This document shows positions 44,965 to 54,094 of a DNA stretch of 64,000 bases, piece by piece (within the stretch, counting starts at the first letter, position 1; each line of letters opens with the position of its first letter). The notes beneath the pieces were generated by a model. That model had not been told where the DNA came from, made no database searches, and saw nothing but the letters and a program-made list of their open reading frames with translations. The stretch comes from Clostridium cibarium (GTDB taxonomy: Bacteria > Bacillota > Clostridia > Clostridiales > Clostridiaceae), in assembly GCF_014836335.1 (NCBI RefSeq), contig NZ_JACSRA010000020.1, positions 19,489 to 83,488 of the forward strand. Reading direction: 5' to 3'. A program made the translations under genes and the position numbers.

Positions 44965-45975
44965 TTAATTTATGACATTTTCAGCAAAGGAGCTATTAAC
45001 TATCTTTTCATAGGCTGGTCTAGATGGGATTAGTGATGAGTCATAGGATTGAATAACCTCCATCAATTTGCTTAAATCTTCTTCTTTTAGCTTAGGATCT
45101 GCTGAAAAAGCATCAATATTTTTATAATTATTGATTACTTTTATTATGATGTCTTTATCAGTACCAGGAAAGTAGGACTCAATTGATGAAGCTATTTGAT
45201 CACTTGAGTGTGTTTGAACCCATTTTTGTCCTTTATATATTGCTCTAGTAAACTTATCTAAAGTTTCAGTATTTTTATTCATATATGACTTTGTAGAAAA
45301 AAAACAAGTGTATGCAACATTACCAGTTGATTCTCCTATTGATGAAACTATACTTCCACCACCTTCAGATTCAAGCATGGAAGCTGTAGGTTCAAATAGA
45401 GCTACATAATCAGCGGAACCAGATTTAAAGGCACCGGCTGTTGCAGTGAAATCAATATTAGTAACCATTTGAACATCTGTCTTTGGATCTATTCCATGTT
45501 TTTTCATTACATATTCTAGAGCCATTTCGGGAACACCACCTGGTCTTCCACCAATTATCTTCTTACCTTTTAAAGATTCCCAAGTAAAGTTTGATTCTGT
45601 TTTTTTGGAAACTAGGAAAGAACCATCTTTTTTAGTAAGCTCTGCAAAGATGATAGGGTAGTTTTCTCTACCTTGGTTGTTAATATAAACTACTTGCTCA
45701 GGTCCACAAAAACCGATATCAGCATTATTACTAAGAACATTTTGCATTACCTTATCTGCACCTTGACCGGTGGTTAGATCAATGTCAAGTCCTTCATCTT
45801 TAAAGAATCCTTCATTTAAAGCAACATACATTGGAGCATAGAATACAGAACGAACTACTTCGCATAGACGAACTTTTATTAAGTTACTATCACTTTTCTT
45901 ACTGCAGCTAACAAAGAGGGAACTGAGGGTAAAAACAAAGGCTAAGAACAGTGATAGTTTTGATTTTTTCTTCAT
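44965..45975 (-). CDS. ABC transporter substrate-binding lipoprotein (NMT1/SsuA-like)
   Basis: A 336-residue lipoprotein: signal peptide with lipobox LFVSCSKK (Cys near residue 24), then an NMT1/THI5-like type II periplasmic fold. Landmarks are FYAPMYVALNEGFFKDEGLD, NADIGFCGPEQVVYI, GKKIIGGRPGGVPEMAL and the DYVALFEPTAS hinge. Ligands of this group include sulfonates, nitrate, riboflavin and pyrimidine precursors. No TPP or other riboswitch precedes it, which argues against a thiamine-precursor role. It heads the operon, divergent from hydG. Confidence 0.9.
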   Translation of the reverse strand: MKKKSKLSLFLAFVFTLSSLFVSCSKKSDSNLIKVRLCEVVRSVFYAPMYVALNEGFFKDEGLDIDLTTGQGADKVMQNVLSNNADIGFCGPEQVVYINNQGRENYPIIFAELTKKDGSFLVSKKTESNFTWESLKGKKIIGGRPGGVPEMALEYVMKKHGIDPKTDVQMVTNIDFTATAGAFKSGSADYVALFEPTASMLESEGGGSIVSSIGESTGNVAYTCFFSTKSYMNKNTETLDKFTRAIYKGQKWVQTHSSDQIASSIESYFPGTDKDIIIKVINNYKNIDAFSADPKLKEEDLSKLMEVIQSYDSSLIPSRPAYEKIVNSSFAENVIN

Positions 45976-46228
45976 CTGTATGTCCTCTTCCTTTAATACT
46001 TATGATGTATAGTATGAATTAAGGTGATATATTGTTAAAGGTATGTGGAAAATATATTAATAATTGGTTGTATATATCGTTATATGTAATTCGTTATTCA
46101 ACAATAGTTAAGTTGACAAGCTAAAGGTATAATTTTAAGATTGAATAGAAGTGATATTAAAATATTATAAAGAATAACTTATAATTATATAAAGAGATTT
46201 TAGGTTTAAGAAGAAAGAAGAGATTAAT

Positions 46229-47647
46229 ATGTATAATGTTAAATCAAAAATAGCAACTGAATTTATTGATGAAGAAGAGATATTGGAAACTCTTGAATAT
46301 GCAAAGGAAAATAAAAATAACAGAGATCTTATCAATAAAATTCTTGAAAAGGCAAAAGAATATAAAGGAATTTCACATAGAGAAGCGGCAGTTTTGCTTG
46401 AGTGTGATTTAAAAGATGAAAATGAGAAGATGTATAAGCTAGCTCAGGAAATTAAACAAAAGTTTTATGGTAATAGAATAGTTATGTTTGCACCATTATA
46501 TCTTTCAAATTATTGTGTAAATGGATGTGTTTATTGTCCATATCATTATAAGAATAAGCATATAGCAAGAAAAAAGCTTACTCAAGAAGACATAAAAAAA
46601 GAAGTAATAGCTCTTCAAGATTTAGGGCACAAAAGACTTGCATTAGAAACAGGAGAAGATCCTGTAAATAATCCAATTGAATATCTCTTAGAGAGTATTA
46701 AAACTATTTATAGTATAAAGCACAAAAATGGAGCCATAAGAAGAGTTAATGTTAATATAGCAGCTACAACTGTTGAAAATTATAGAAGACTTAAAGAAGC
46801 AGGAATTGGAACATATATCTTATTCCAAGAAACCTACAATAAGAAAGCTTATGAAGAGCTTCATCCAACAGGGCCAAAGCATGATTATGCTTATCATACA
46901 GAAGCTATGGATAGAGCTATGGAAGGTGGAATAGATGATGTTGGATTAGGTGTATTATTTGGACTTAATATGTATAGATATGATTTTGTAGGTTTACTTA
47001 TGCATGCAGAACATTTAGAAGCAGCTATGGGAGTTGGACCACACACTATTAGTGTACCAAGAATTAGGCCAGCTGATGACATAAATCCAGAAGAGTTTAC
47101 TAATGCCATATCAGATGAAATTTTTTCTAAGATAGTAGCAGTTTTAAGAATTGCAGTTCCTTATACAGGACTTATTGTTTCGACAAGGGAATCACAAAAG
47201 TCAAGAGAAAAAGTGCTTCATTTAGGTGTTTCTCAAATAAGTGGGGCATCATCTACAAGTGTTGGGGGATATTTTGAAAAGGAAAAGGAAGAAGAAAACT
47301 CCGCTCAATTTGATGTGAATGATAATAGAACATTAGATGAAATTGTTAATTGGCTACTTGAAATGGGCTATATTCCAAGTTTTTGTACTGCATGTTATAG
47401 GGAAGGAAGAACAGGGGATAGGTTTATGACTCTTGTGAAATCAGGGCAAATAGCAAACTGTTGCCAACCTAATGCACTTATGACGTTAAAGGAATATTTA
47501 GAGGATTATGCTTCAGAGGATACAAAGAGAAAAGGTGAAGAGGTAATAAAAAATGAAATTCATAAAATACCAAATGAGAAGGTTAAGAAGATTGTATTAG
47601 AGCATCTTGAAGATTTACATGAAGGAAAGAGAGACTTTAGATTTTAA
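46229..47647 (+). CDS. hydG: [FeFe]-hydrogenase maturase HydG (tyrosine lyase)
   Basis: A 472-residue radical SAM enzyme. The N-terminal cluster motif is Cys96-x3-Cys100-x2-Cys103 in NYCVNGCVYCPYH. The C-terminal auxiliary cluster is PSFCTACYREGRTGDRFM with IANCCQPNALMTL, the HydG hallmark that distinguishes it from ThiH. It cleaves tyrosine to p-cresol, CO and cyanide, building the Fe(CO)2CN synthon of the H-cluster. The length is normal. hydE and hydF are not in the window. Weak ribosome site; divergent from the ABC importer. Confidence 0.96.
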   Translation: MYNVKSKIATEFIDEEEILETLEYAKENKNNRDLINKILEKAKEYKGISHREAAVLLECDLKDENEKMYKLAQEIKQKFYGNRIVMFAPLYLSNYCVNGCVYCPYHYKNKHIARKKLTQEDIKKEVIALQDLGHKRLALETGEDPVNNPIEYLLESIKTIYSIKHKNGAIRRVNVNIAATTVENYRRLKEAGIGTYILFQETYNKKAYEELHPTGPKHDYAYHTEAMDRAMEGGIDDVGLGVLFGLNMYRYDFVGLLMHAEHLEAAMGVGPHTISVPRIRPADDINPEEFTNAISDEIFSKIVAVLRIAVPYTGLIVSTRESQKSREKVLHLGVSQISGASSTSVGGYFEKEKEEENSAQFDVNDNRTLDEIVNWLLEMGYIPSFCTACYREGRTGDRFMTLVKSGQIANCCQPNALMTLKEYLEDYASEDTKRKGEEVIKNEIHKIPNEKVKKIVLEHLEDLHEGKRDFRF

Positions 47648-47710
47648 GAAAGATTAAAATTTTATAAACTTATATGGCTTTAAGGATTACTTAAATGAAA
47701 TGAAAAAATT

Positions 47711-47745
47711 GAGCTTAGGGATTAATTTTGATTTCTAAGCTTTTC
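47711..47745 (+). terminator. Terminator after hydG
   Basis: AGCTTAG pairs with CTAAGCT across a T-rich loop, followed by TTTCTGTTTTTG. Confidence 0.55.
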
Positions 47746-47847
47746 TGTTTTTGTTTTAAAGTACGAATAAATAGTATTTGGTAGTTATTGTAACAGTATG
47801 TAAAATATGGTGATGTATATATGGATAAAAGTGTAAAGGGAGAGATG

Positions 47848-48894
47848 ATGATGAAGAAAAAGATTTTATCAATGATTATAATTTTGCCAATAACATTAAG
47901 TTTAGTTTGCGTAAATAATACAAAAGTACAAGCAGGTACAATAATTATAAGTGATTCAGATGGAGGAGATATAGCAGATACTTATGAAACTAACGATTTT
48001 TCTAAGAATATGAATATAACTAATAAGTTTACTGATGAAAATTTTAAAAATGCAGTATATGATTTAATAGGTAAAGATAAATCGTCAGAGATATTATATT
48101 CTGATGTGAGAGATATTAAATCTTTAAGAGTTAACAATAGTTTTATTAAAAGTTTAGATGGGATTGAGTACTTTACTTCTTTAACTAGTTTATATTGCGG
48201 TGGAAATGGATTAACTACTTTAGATATAAGCCATAATAAATCTTTGATGGAGTTAGATTGTTACGATAATCAGCTAGTAAGTTTGGAGGTAAGCAAAAAT
48301 AGATTATTAACTAAATTAGCTTGCGGGAGCAATCAGTTAATAAGCTTAGATGTAAGTAAAAATACAAGATTGAAATCTTTATCTTGTGAAAAAAATATGA
48401 TTACAGACTTAGATGTTACAAGGAATATATGGCTAAGTGATTTGAATTGTAGTCGCAATAAATTGATGAAAATAAATCTAAGTAATAATACAAGATTAAA
48501 TGTTTTTTTGGGATATGATAATAACCTAACAAGTTTAGATGTAAGTAAAAATAAATTATTAACTAATATTGCTTGTGGAGGTAACAAGATTGAGAGCATA
48601 GATTTAAATAATAATAAGATGTTAACGAATCTAACCTGCCAATCTAATGGATTAAAAACTTTAGATTTAAGTGAGAACATACTATTAACTGAATTGTATT
48701 GTTATGAGAATAATTTAAAAACTTTAGATTTAAGTAAAAATGTTAATTTGCAGATGTTTGATTGTGGATATAATGAAATAAAAACTCTTTATTCAAATAA
48801 TAATACATGGCCTAGCAGTTGGTATGAAACTCAATATGGGGATGAAAATCATACTTCTACTATAAAGGACTTAAGAATAACAATTAAAAATTAA
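47848..48894 (+). CDS. Secreted leucine-rich-repeat protein with cysteine ladder
   Basis: Start chosen among ATGs at 47845/47848/47851 after AAAGGGAG. Signal peptide ends near VQAGT (about residue 30). From 48181 to about 48800 about ten repeats of about 21 residues follow the form L-x2-L-x-C-x2-N-x-L-x2-LDxSxN (for example LTELYCYENNLKTLDLSKN). The position after the second Leu is Cys in nine of ten repeats, forming an inward or surface Cys stack. No sortase motif, and no SLH domain is visible. Probably an internalin-like binding protein released outside the cell. Confidence 0.85.
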   Translation: MMKKKILSMIIILPITLSLVCVNNTKVQAGTIIISDSDGGDIADTYETNDFSKNMNITNKFTDENFKNAVYDLIGKDKSSEILYSDVRDIKSLRVNNSFIKSLDGIEYFTSLTSLYCGGNGLTTLDISHNKSLMELDCYDNQLVSLEVSKNRLLTKLACGSNQLISLDVSKNTRLKSLSCEKNMITDLDVTRNIWLSDLNCSRNKLMKINLSNNTRLNVFLGYDNNLTSLDVSKNKLLTNIACGGNKIESIDLNNNKMLTNLTCQSNGLKTLDLSENILLTELYCYENNLKTLDLSKNVNLQMFDCGYNEIKTLYSNNNTWPSSWYETQYGDENHTSTIKDLRITIKN

Positions 48895-49202
48895 ATTTGT
48901 TTCATATAGTTGGAATTTAGTTGACTTTTAATCAGGGAGCCATCAGTTTCTCTAAGGATTCAATATAAATTTTCAGCAATATAGTTATGGAAATCTTGTG
49001 AGCGTGCGTGATGAGGGTATAAAAAAGAATGACTTACTAAGAGAAGCCATTCTAATAAAGTGTATTATTATCTTGAAGGGGAAAATAATGATTTACTACT
49101 TTATGATGTTAGTATACAGCTATTTTATGTCATTAATATGACAAGCTATATAAAAGTCCTTTTTATGATTAGGTAAAGAAAAGGTATTTTGAATAAATCT
49201 AG
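48895..49202. other. Gap before the pectate lyase remnant
   Basis: No complete gene. A minus-strand hairpin with T-run lies near 49026-49052. A 17-codon hydrophobic frame (MIYYFMMLVYSYFMSLI) at 49089 has a GGGG site but is too short to support. Confidence 0.35.
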
Positions 49203-49915
49203 GTTGTAGAATCAGGTAAAACTATTTATGCAATAGGTGGTACTTACAGATATTCAACAACAATAAATCTTTCGAAGTCAGGAACCGAAACAGCTAAAAT
49301 AAGCATAGCTACTTATCCAGGTGAAAAACCAGGCTTTGATTTCTCAACACAAACTTATGGTGCATAAGCTAGAGGTTTTCATATAAAATGCATAATGGTA
49401 AAGGTAACAAGTTTATAGGTTGTCGTTCTTAGAGAAATGGTGATGATGGCTGGGATTTGTATGAAACAGACTGGGGGATAGAAATAACTAATTGTTGGAC
49501 GTGGCATAATGGAGATAAAACAGATTTTGATGCAATATATCAACAAAAAATGAAAAAGAAAATGAGTTCATATCAAGGAAATGGTAATGGTTATAACTAT
49601 ATGTTTGAGAAATCTGGAACCACACAATTTATAAATAATATTTCTTTTAGTGTACGTGGTTCATTAGATCATGAATTTGCTTCTGATGCTATAGAAAAGA
49701 ACAATAGTTGGAATTTAAAGGTTAATGCAAATGCAGGTGATTTTGTTGGATTAAGTGAAGAATTAGCTAAGGCTCCAAGAAATGCAGACGGGAGTTTACC
49801 AAGCAACGGATTTGCAAAGTTAGTTGATGGCAGTGATCTTATAGATAAAGGGATAGGTATAGGATTACCTTATTTAGGAGCAGCACCAGATTTGGGAGCA
49901 TATGAAAATCATTAA
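49203..49915 (+). pseudogene. Family-9-like pectate lyase (PL9), decayed
   Basis: Three readable pieces of one right-handed beta-helix protein remain. Frame 0 from 49203 reads KTIYAIGGTYRYSTTINL ... PGFDFSTQTYGA and ends at TAA 49365. Frame 2 from about 49370 reads GNKFIGCRS, stops at TAG 49430, then continues GDDGWDLYETDWGIEITNCW to the normal C-terminus PDLGAYENH at 49915. The GDDGWDLY motif and the C-terminal block are PL9 pectate lyase features. The start, the middle of the helix and the catalytic region between the pieces are lost, so it is inactive. Confidence 0.85.
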
Positions 49916-49920
49916 TATAT

Positions 49921-49954
49921 AAAGGACTTACTAAAGTTAAGTAAGTCCTTTTTT
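49921..49954 (+). terminator. Terminator retained after the pectate lyase remnant
   Basis: AAAGGACTTAC pairs with GTAAGTCCTTT, followed by TTTT. Confidence 0.85.
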
Positions 49955-50026
49955 AGTGTTGTATAAATTATTCTATTTGAAAGGATAATAAAGTTATTGA
50001 AGATAATTAAAAATATGGAGGATGAA

Positions 50027-51082
50027 ATGAAAAAGATAAAAGGAATAATAGTAGTTTTTATACTTGTATTTACCATTAGTACTATGTTACAAGATTGCGG
50101 TGAAAAAGTTTTTACAGCCGTTTCAGGGAAGAGAGGACCGATCAAAGTAGCCGCATTTTTATATGATTTTAATGATGACCTTATTTCTGCTATACGTAAA
50201 AATTTAGAAGACATTCAAAAAGAAAATAATAACAAGGTAGAATATGTGTTTTATGACAGTAAGTCAGATGAATCTATACAAAATCAAAATATCGATAAGG
50301 TCTTAAATGAAGGAACTGATCTTATATTGTTAAACTTAGTTAATAGAAATAATGCACAAGCTATTATAAATAAAATTAAAGATACCAATATTCCTGTGCT
50401 TTTATTTAACAGAGAGCCTACTACGCCGGTTCCTATGCAATCGTATAATAGATCGTTATTTATAGGAACAGACCCTAAACAAGCTGGTACATTACAAGGA
50501 AAGATGCTTATAGATGCTTGGAATTCTAGTAAGGAGTTTATCGATAAGAATAAAAACAATAAAATGGAGTATGTCATGTTGCAAGGTGAAAGAGATAATA
50601 TAGAAGCAATTGAAAGGACTAGATATTCGGTTTCTACAATTGAGGGGGCAGGAATTAATACACAAAGGCTTGCAATTGAAGTCTGTAACTGGCGTGAGGA
50701 TTTGGCTTATGAGGCTATAAAAAAGTTACTTTCAATACATGGTAATGAAATAGAAGTAATAATTGCAAATGATGATACCATGGCTATAGGAGCGATAAAA
50801 GCATTACAAGAATTTGGATATAATAAAGGAGACAAAACAAAAACAGTACTGGTAGTAGGTGTTGATATAACGCCTATGGCTAAAGAGCTTATAGAAAAAG
50901 GAGATATGTTAGGGTCGGTGTCTCAGAATCCTAGAGAATATGCGGAAGCTTTATATAATTGCGGATTAAACCTAGTAAATAAAAGAAATCCCATATATGG
51001 AACTAGATATCAGCTAGATGAAACTGGAGTAGCAGTTCGAATTCCTCAAATAGAGTATATGTATAAAAATATATTTTCTTAA
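50027..51082 (+). CDS. Galactose/ribose-type sugar-binding protein
   Basis: ATG at 50027 after GGAGG; 351 residues. An N-terminal signal peptide (MKKIKGIIVVFILVFTIS) ends at a possible lipid-modified Cys (MLQDC), though the box is atypical. The body is a type I periplasmic binding fold: KVAAFLYDFNDDLISAIRKN, LILLNLVNRNNAQAII, FIGTDPKQAGTLQGK, VIIANDDTMAIGAIKAL and VVGVDITPMAKELI, closest in look to MglB galactose-binding proteins. No ATPase or permease is adjacent, so it may serve a transporter encoded elsewhere or act as a chemosensor. Confidence 0.85.
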   Translation: MKKIKGIIVVFILVFTISTMLQDCGEKVFTAVSGKRGPIKVAAFLYDFNDDLISAIRKNLEDIQKENNNKVEYVFYDSKSDESIQNQNIDKVLNEGTDLILLNLVNRNNAQAIINKIKDTNIPVLLFNREPTTPVPMQSYNRSLFIGTDPKQAGTLQGKMLIDAWNSSKEFIDKNKNNKMEYVMLQGERDNIEAIERTRYSVSTIEGAGINTQRLAIEVCNWREDLAYEAIKKLLSIHGNEIEVIIANDDTMAIGAIKALQEFGYNKGDKTKTVLVVGVDITPMAKELIEKGDMLGSVSQNPREYAEALYNCGLNLVNKRNPIYGTRYQLDETGVAVRIPQIEYMYKNIFS

Positions 51083-51090
51083 TTTAGAAT

Positions 51091-51122
51091 GTACAGGTTA
51101 ATAGTTAATCTGTATATTTTTT
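51091..51122 (+). terminator. Terminator after sugar-binding protein
   Basis: TACAGGTTAA pairs with TTAATCTGTA around TAG, followed by TATTTTTT. Confidence 0.75.
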
Positions 51123-51371
51123 ATGGGAAGAAATAAGATTAACTATAAGTTAAATTAGGGAATGTTGTTAGGTTTTAATAAAAAATATAATTAATGATGT
51201 TGAAATGACAGATATATAATTATATACTAATAATTGGAAGAAGAAACCTGTATGATGTATTACTTTTATACAGAAAATATTAAATTTGATGGATAAGTAA
51301 ATTGGACAGAGCAAGAAAACAACAGAGAACAAATGAGTTAGTTAAATATAAAGAATTTGGGAGATGAGAAT

Positions 51372-52064
51372 ATGAAGTTATTTTGTTTACCTTATGCTGG
51401 CGGAGCTTCAACCATTTATTACAAGTGGAAAAAAAATATTGATCCTAGAATTGAGATAAGAGCAATTGAATTAAAGGGAAGAGGATCAAGATATGGAGAA
51501 AATTTATATAATGATTTAAGTGAAGCTGTGGAAGATATATATAAAATTATCAAGGAAGAAATAACTAATGATGATTATGGTATTTTTGGACATAGCATGG
51601 GAAGCATATTATCTTTTGAACTATATCATAAAATAATTGGAGAGGGGATGCCTAGACCAAAGTGGATGTTCTTTTCGGGACATAGAGCACCTGATTTTAT
51701 AAAAGAAAATAAAATATATAAATTACCAGATAAGCAGTTTGTGAATAAGGTAGTAGAGTTTGGAGGGACTCCTAATGAAGTGGTAGAAAATAAAGAATTG
51801 ATGGATTTGGTTTTACCTATACTTAAAAGTGATTTTAGAATGCTAGAAGAATACATATGTGCAAAGAAAGAAAGACTTATAGAATGTAATGTAGCAGTTC
51901 TATTTGGAAAACAGGATAAAATTACTTTAGATGAATTAAAGGGGTGGGGGAAATTTGTTAATAAAGAAATAAATTTTTATCCTTTTGAAGGAGATCACTT
52001 TTTTATAAATCATGAGTATGAAAAAATAATAGGGATAATTGAGGAGAAATTGTTAAGAAAGTGA
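51372..52064 (+). CDS. Type II thioesterase (alpha/beta hydrolase)
   Basis: ATG at 51372 with GGGAGA upstream; 230 residues. N-terminal LFCLPYAGGASTIYYKWK and the nucleophile Ser75 in IFGHSMGSILSFEL are characteristic of GrsT/SrfAD-type thioesterases that free misprimed carrier proteins of non-ribosomal peptide or polyketide synthases. Acid and His follow in LFGKQDKIT and FEGDHFFINHE. No NRPS, PKS or phosphopantetheinyl transferase gene is in the window, so it is an orphan here. Confidence 0.87.
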   Translation: MKLFCLPYAGGASTIYYKWKKNIDPRIEIRAIELKGRGSRYGENLYNDLSEAVEDIYKIIKEEITNDDYGIFGHSMGSILSFELYHKIIGEGMPRPKWMFFSGHRAPDFIKENKIYKLPDKQFVNKVVEFGGTPNEVVENKELMDLVLPILKSDFRMLEEYICAKKERLIECNVAVLFGKQDKITLDELKGWGKFVNKEINFYPFEGDHFFINHEYEKIIGIIEEKLLRK

Positions 52065-52107
52065 AGCTCAATATAAATAGGCTTTAGGGATAGTTAAAGA
52101 ATAATAG

Positions 52108-52146
52108 AAGGTAGTAAACATTATAAAGTTTTCTGCCTTTTTATTA
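52108..52146 (+). terminator. Terminator after thioesterase
   Basis: AAGGTAGTAAAC pairs with GTTTTCTGCCTT with one mismatch and one G-U pair, followed by TTTATT. Confidence 0.6.
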
Positions 52147-52354
52147 TATAAAAGTTTAGGCAGAATTATTGAAAAAAGAATAAAAACACTATTTGATTAT
52201 TAAATATTCAAGGAATAAAATAAAAGTTTAATGAGTTATTAGAAAATGCTTTGCAAATATAAAATATATGTAATATAATAAATTCAATACAATAAGATTC
52301 CATAAATGGGATAATGTTTTAATGCTTTTGTAAAAAATTTAAGGAGATGGGATT

Positions 52355-53914
52355 ATGATTAATAAAAGAGTTACTTTACTTATATCTATTGTATTTTTAG
52401 CTACATCGTTATTAGGGGTTATGCCTGCAAAGGCTATTAATAGTGCTAATGAAAATACTATTAAGTCAGTAGTTGATAAAGATGGCACAGGGAAAAAGCT
52501 AACAGTTATGGTTTATAGTGACGGTGATAATAATTTAGAAGGAAGTTTGTTGGGCGATATTCAGCAAATGAAAGAGGGATATGTAAACAATCCTAATTTG
52601 AATTTAATTGTTTTAGTAGATAGAACACCGGGTTATTCTGCAGACAAAAGTGTACTTGGGCAAAATTTTACCGATACAAGAATGTATAAGATAGAAAGTA
52701 ATAAGGCTATTAGAATTAGTGGAGGAGATGAGTTCCCTGAAATAACTAAAACTAGTCGTTATGAAGCAAATATGGGAGATGGTAATACATTAAAGAAATT
52801 CATAAACTCTTGTAAAGCAAACTATCCAGCAGATAAATATGCACTTGTTATTTCTAATCATGGTGGTGGAGCAAGAGATAAGAATGAAGGAAAAAAAGTT
52901 AAAAATCCGAAGGCGGTATGTTGGGATGATACAAATGGTGGTGATTGTTTATATACAGCTGAAGTGACAGATAAATTGACTAACAGAGAATCTGTAGATG
53001 TATTAGCATATGATGCTTGTTTAATGGGAACAGCAGAAGTTGCATATCAATATAGGCCAGGGAATGGTGGATTCCAAGCTAACATTATGGTAGCATCAGC
53101 ACCAGTAGTTTGGGGAGATGGATATGATTATAAAGAGATATTTAGCAGACTTAGAGCAGGTGGAGGAAATAATGGACAAGTTGATTCAACGGTAGGTGGA
53201 AAAGAATTATACTATGATCCTTCCGAAGTAACAGATACTGAGCTTGGAGAAATAATGGTTGAAGCGCAAAGAGATTCAGTTAATGCAGCTGGAGATACTA
53301 GTCAAGTATTAAGTTGTTTCGATCTTAATAAGATAGAAAATGTAAAAAGTTCTGTAGATAAGTTATCTAGAGCTTTATGGAGTGAAAAGGATAAAGCTTT
53401 TATAGAGAAACTTAGAGGAACTGGCAGCGAGACATCCTTGCTACACTATTTTGATACAAGAAGTAGTGAAGAATGGTTAGATTATCCTTACTTTGATTTA
53501 TATGATTTATGCAAAAGAATAAGTACAAGCAGTGGCTTTAGTGCAAATGTTAAAGCTTTAGCTAAAGGCGTAATGACAAATGTAGATGATTTGATTGTTT
53601 ATTCATATGGTGGATCAGATTTTTCAGGTTTTACTGAAGGTAAAAGTGGATTAAGTATTTTTTTACCAGATGGAGGCAAAATATATAGAGATAATTATTC
53701 AGGGACAAGCTATACAGGGTGGCAAGCTCAAAGATGGTATAATTCAGTAGATACATCTAAATATCAGTCGGATTTCCTTTATGGGAAGTTAAGTTGGTGC
53801 AAAGATGGACAAACTCCTAAGATTAATGATGTAGGGAATTGGTTTGAACTTCTTGATTCTTGGTTTGATAGCTCAAATGGTAGCGATGGTGGAGTAAACT
53901 GGTATCAATGGTAA
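52355..53914 (+). CDS. Clostripain-family secreted cysteine protease (peptidase C11)
   Basis: A 519-residue secreted protease. Signal peptide residues 1-27 (ends AKA). The catalytic His169 is in LVISNHGGGARD and Cys222 in VLAYDACLMGTAEVAY, the caspase-like C11 dyad. The intervening CWDDTNGGDCLY and later SYGGSDFSGF fit the clostripain fold. Activation by internal cleavage at Arg/Lys is known for the family. It cleaves after Arg. Ribosome site AAGGAGATGGG, strong terminator downstream. Single gene. Confidence 0.95.
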   Translation: MINKRVTLLISIVFLATSLLGVMPAKAINSANENTIKSVVDKDGTGKKLTVMVYSDGDNNLEGSLLGDIQQMKEGYVNNPNLNLIVLVDRTPGYSADKSVLGQNFTDTRMYKIESNKAIRISGGDEFPEITKTSRYEANMGDGNTLKKFINSCKANYPADKYALVISNHGGGARDKNEGKKVKNPKAVCWDDTNGGDCLYTAEVTDKLTNRESVDVLAYDACLMGTAEVAYQYRPGNGGFQANIMVASAPVVWGDGYDYKEIFSRLRAGGGNNGQVDSTVGGKELYYDPSEVTDTELGEIMVEAQRDSVNAAGDTSQVLSCFDLNKIENVKSSVDKLSRALWSEKDKAFIEKLRGTGSETSLLHYFDTRSSEEWLDYPYFDLYDLCKRISTSSGFSANVKALAKGVMTNVDDLIVYSYGGSDFSGFTEGKSGLSIFLPDGGKIYRDNYSGTSYTGWQAQRWYNSVDTSKYQSDFLYGKLSWCKDGQTPKINDVGNWFELLDSWFDSSNGSDGGVNWYQW

Positions 53915-53930
53915 ACTAATTACAAATGAG

Positions 53931-53961
53931 CCTTGACTAATTTGTTAGTCAAGGTTTTTTT
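53931..53961 (+). terminator. Terminator after clostripain
   Basis: CCTTGACTAA pairs with TTAGTCAAGG around TTTG, followed by seven T. Confidence 0.92.
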
Positions 53962-54094
53962 GTGTCAAGCTTTGACCCATGTACAGAAAATTTGTTTCAT
54001 ATATAATGACAGTTTAACAGGAAGCTTTTGATAAATCTGTGATATAATCTATATATTAAATTAATTATGGATAAATAATATGGAGTGAAAAAAT

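Noticed and set aside
45976..46228. TPP riboswitch in front of the NMT1-type importer
   Set aside because: None of the THI-element blocks found at 58422 occur here.
49089..49142. 17-codon hydrophobic frame as a type I toxin
   Set aside because: Too short, no antisense RNA promoter identified, and only a GGGG site supports it.
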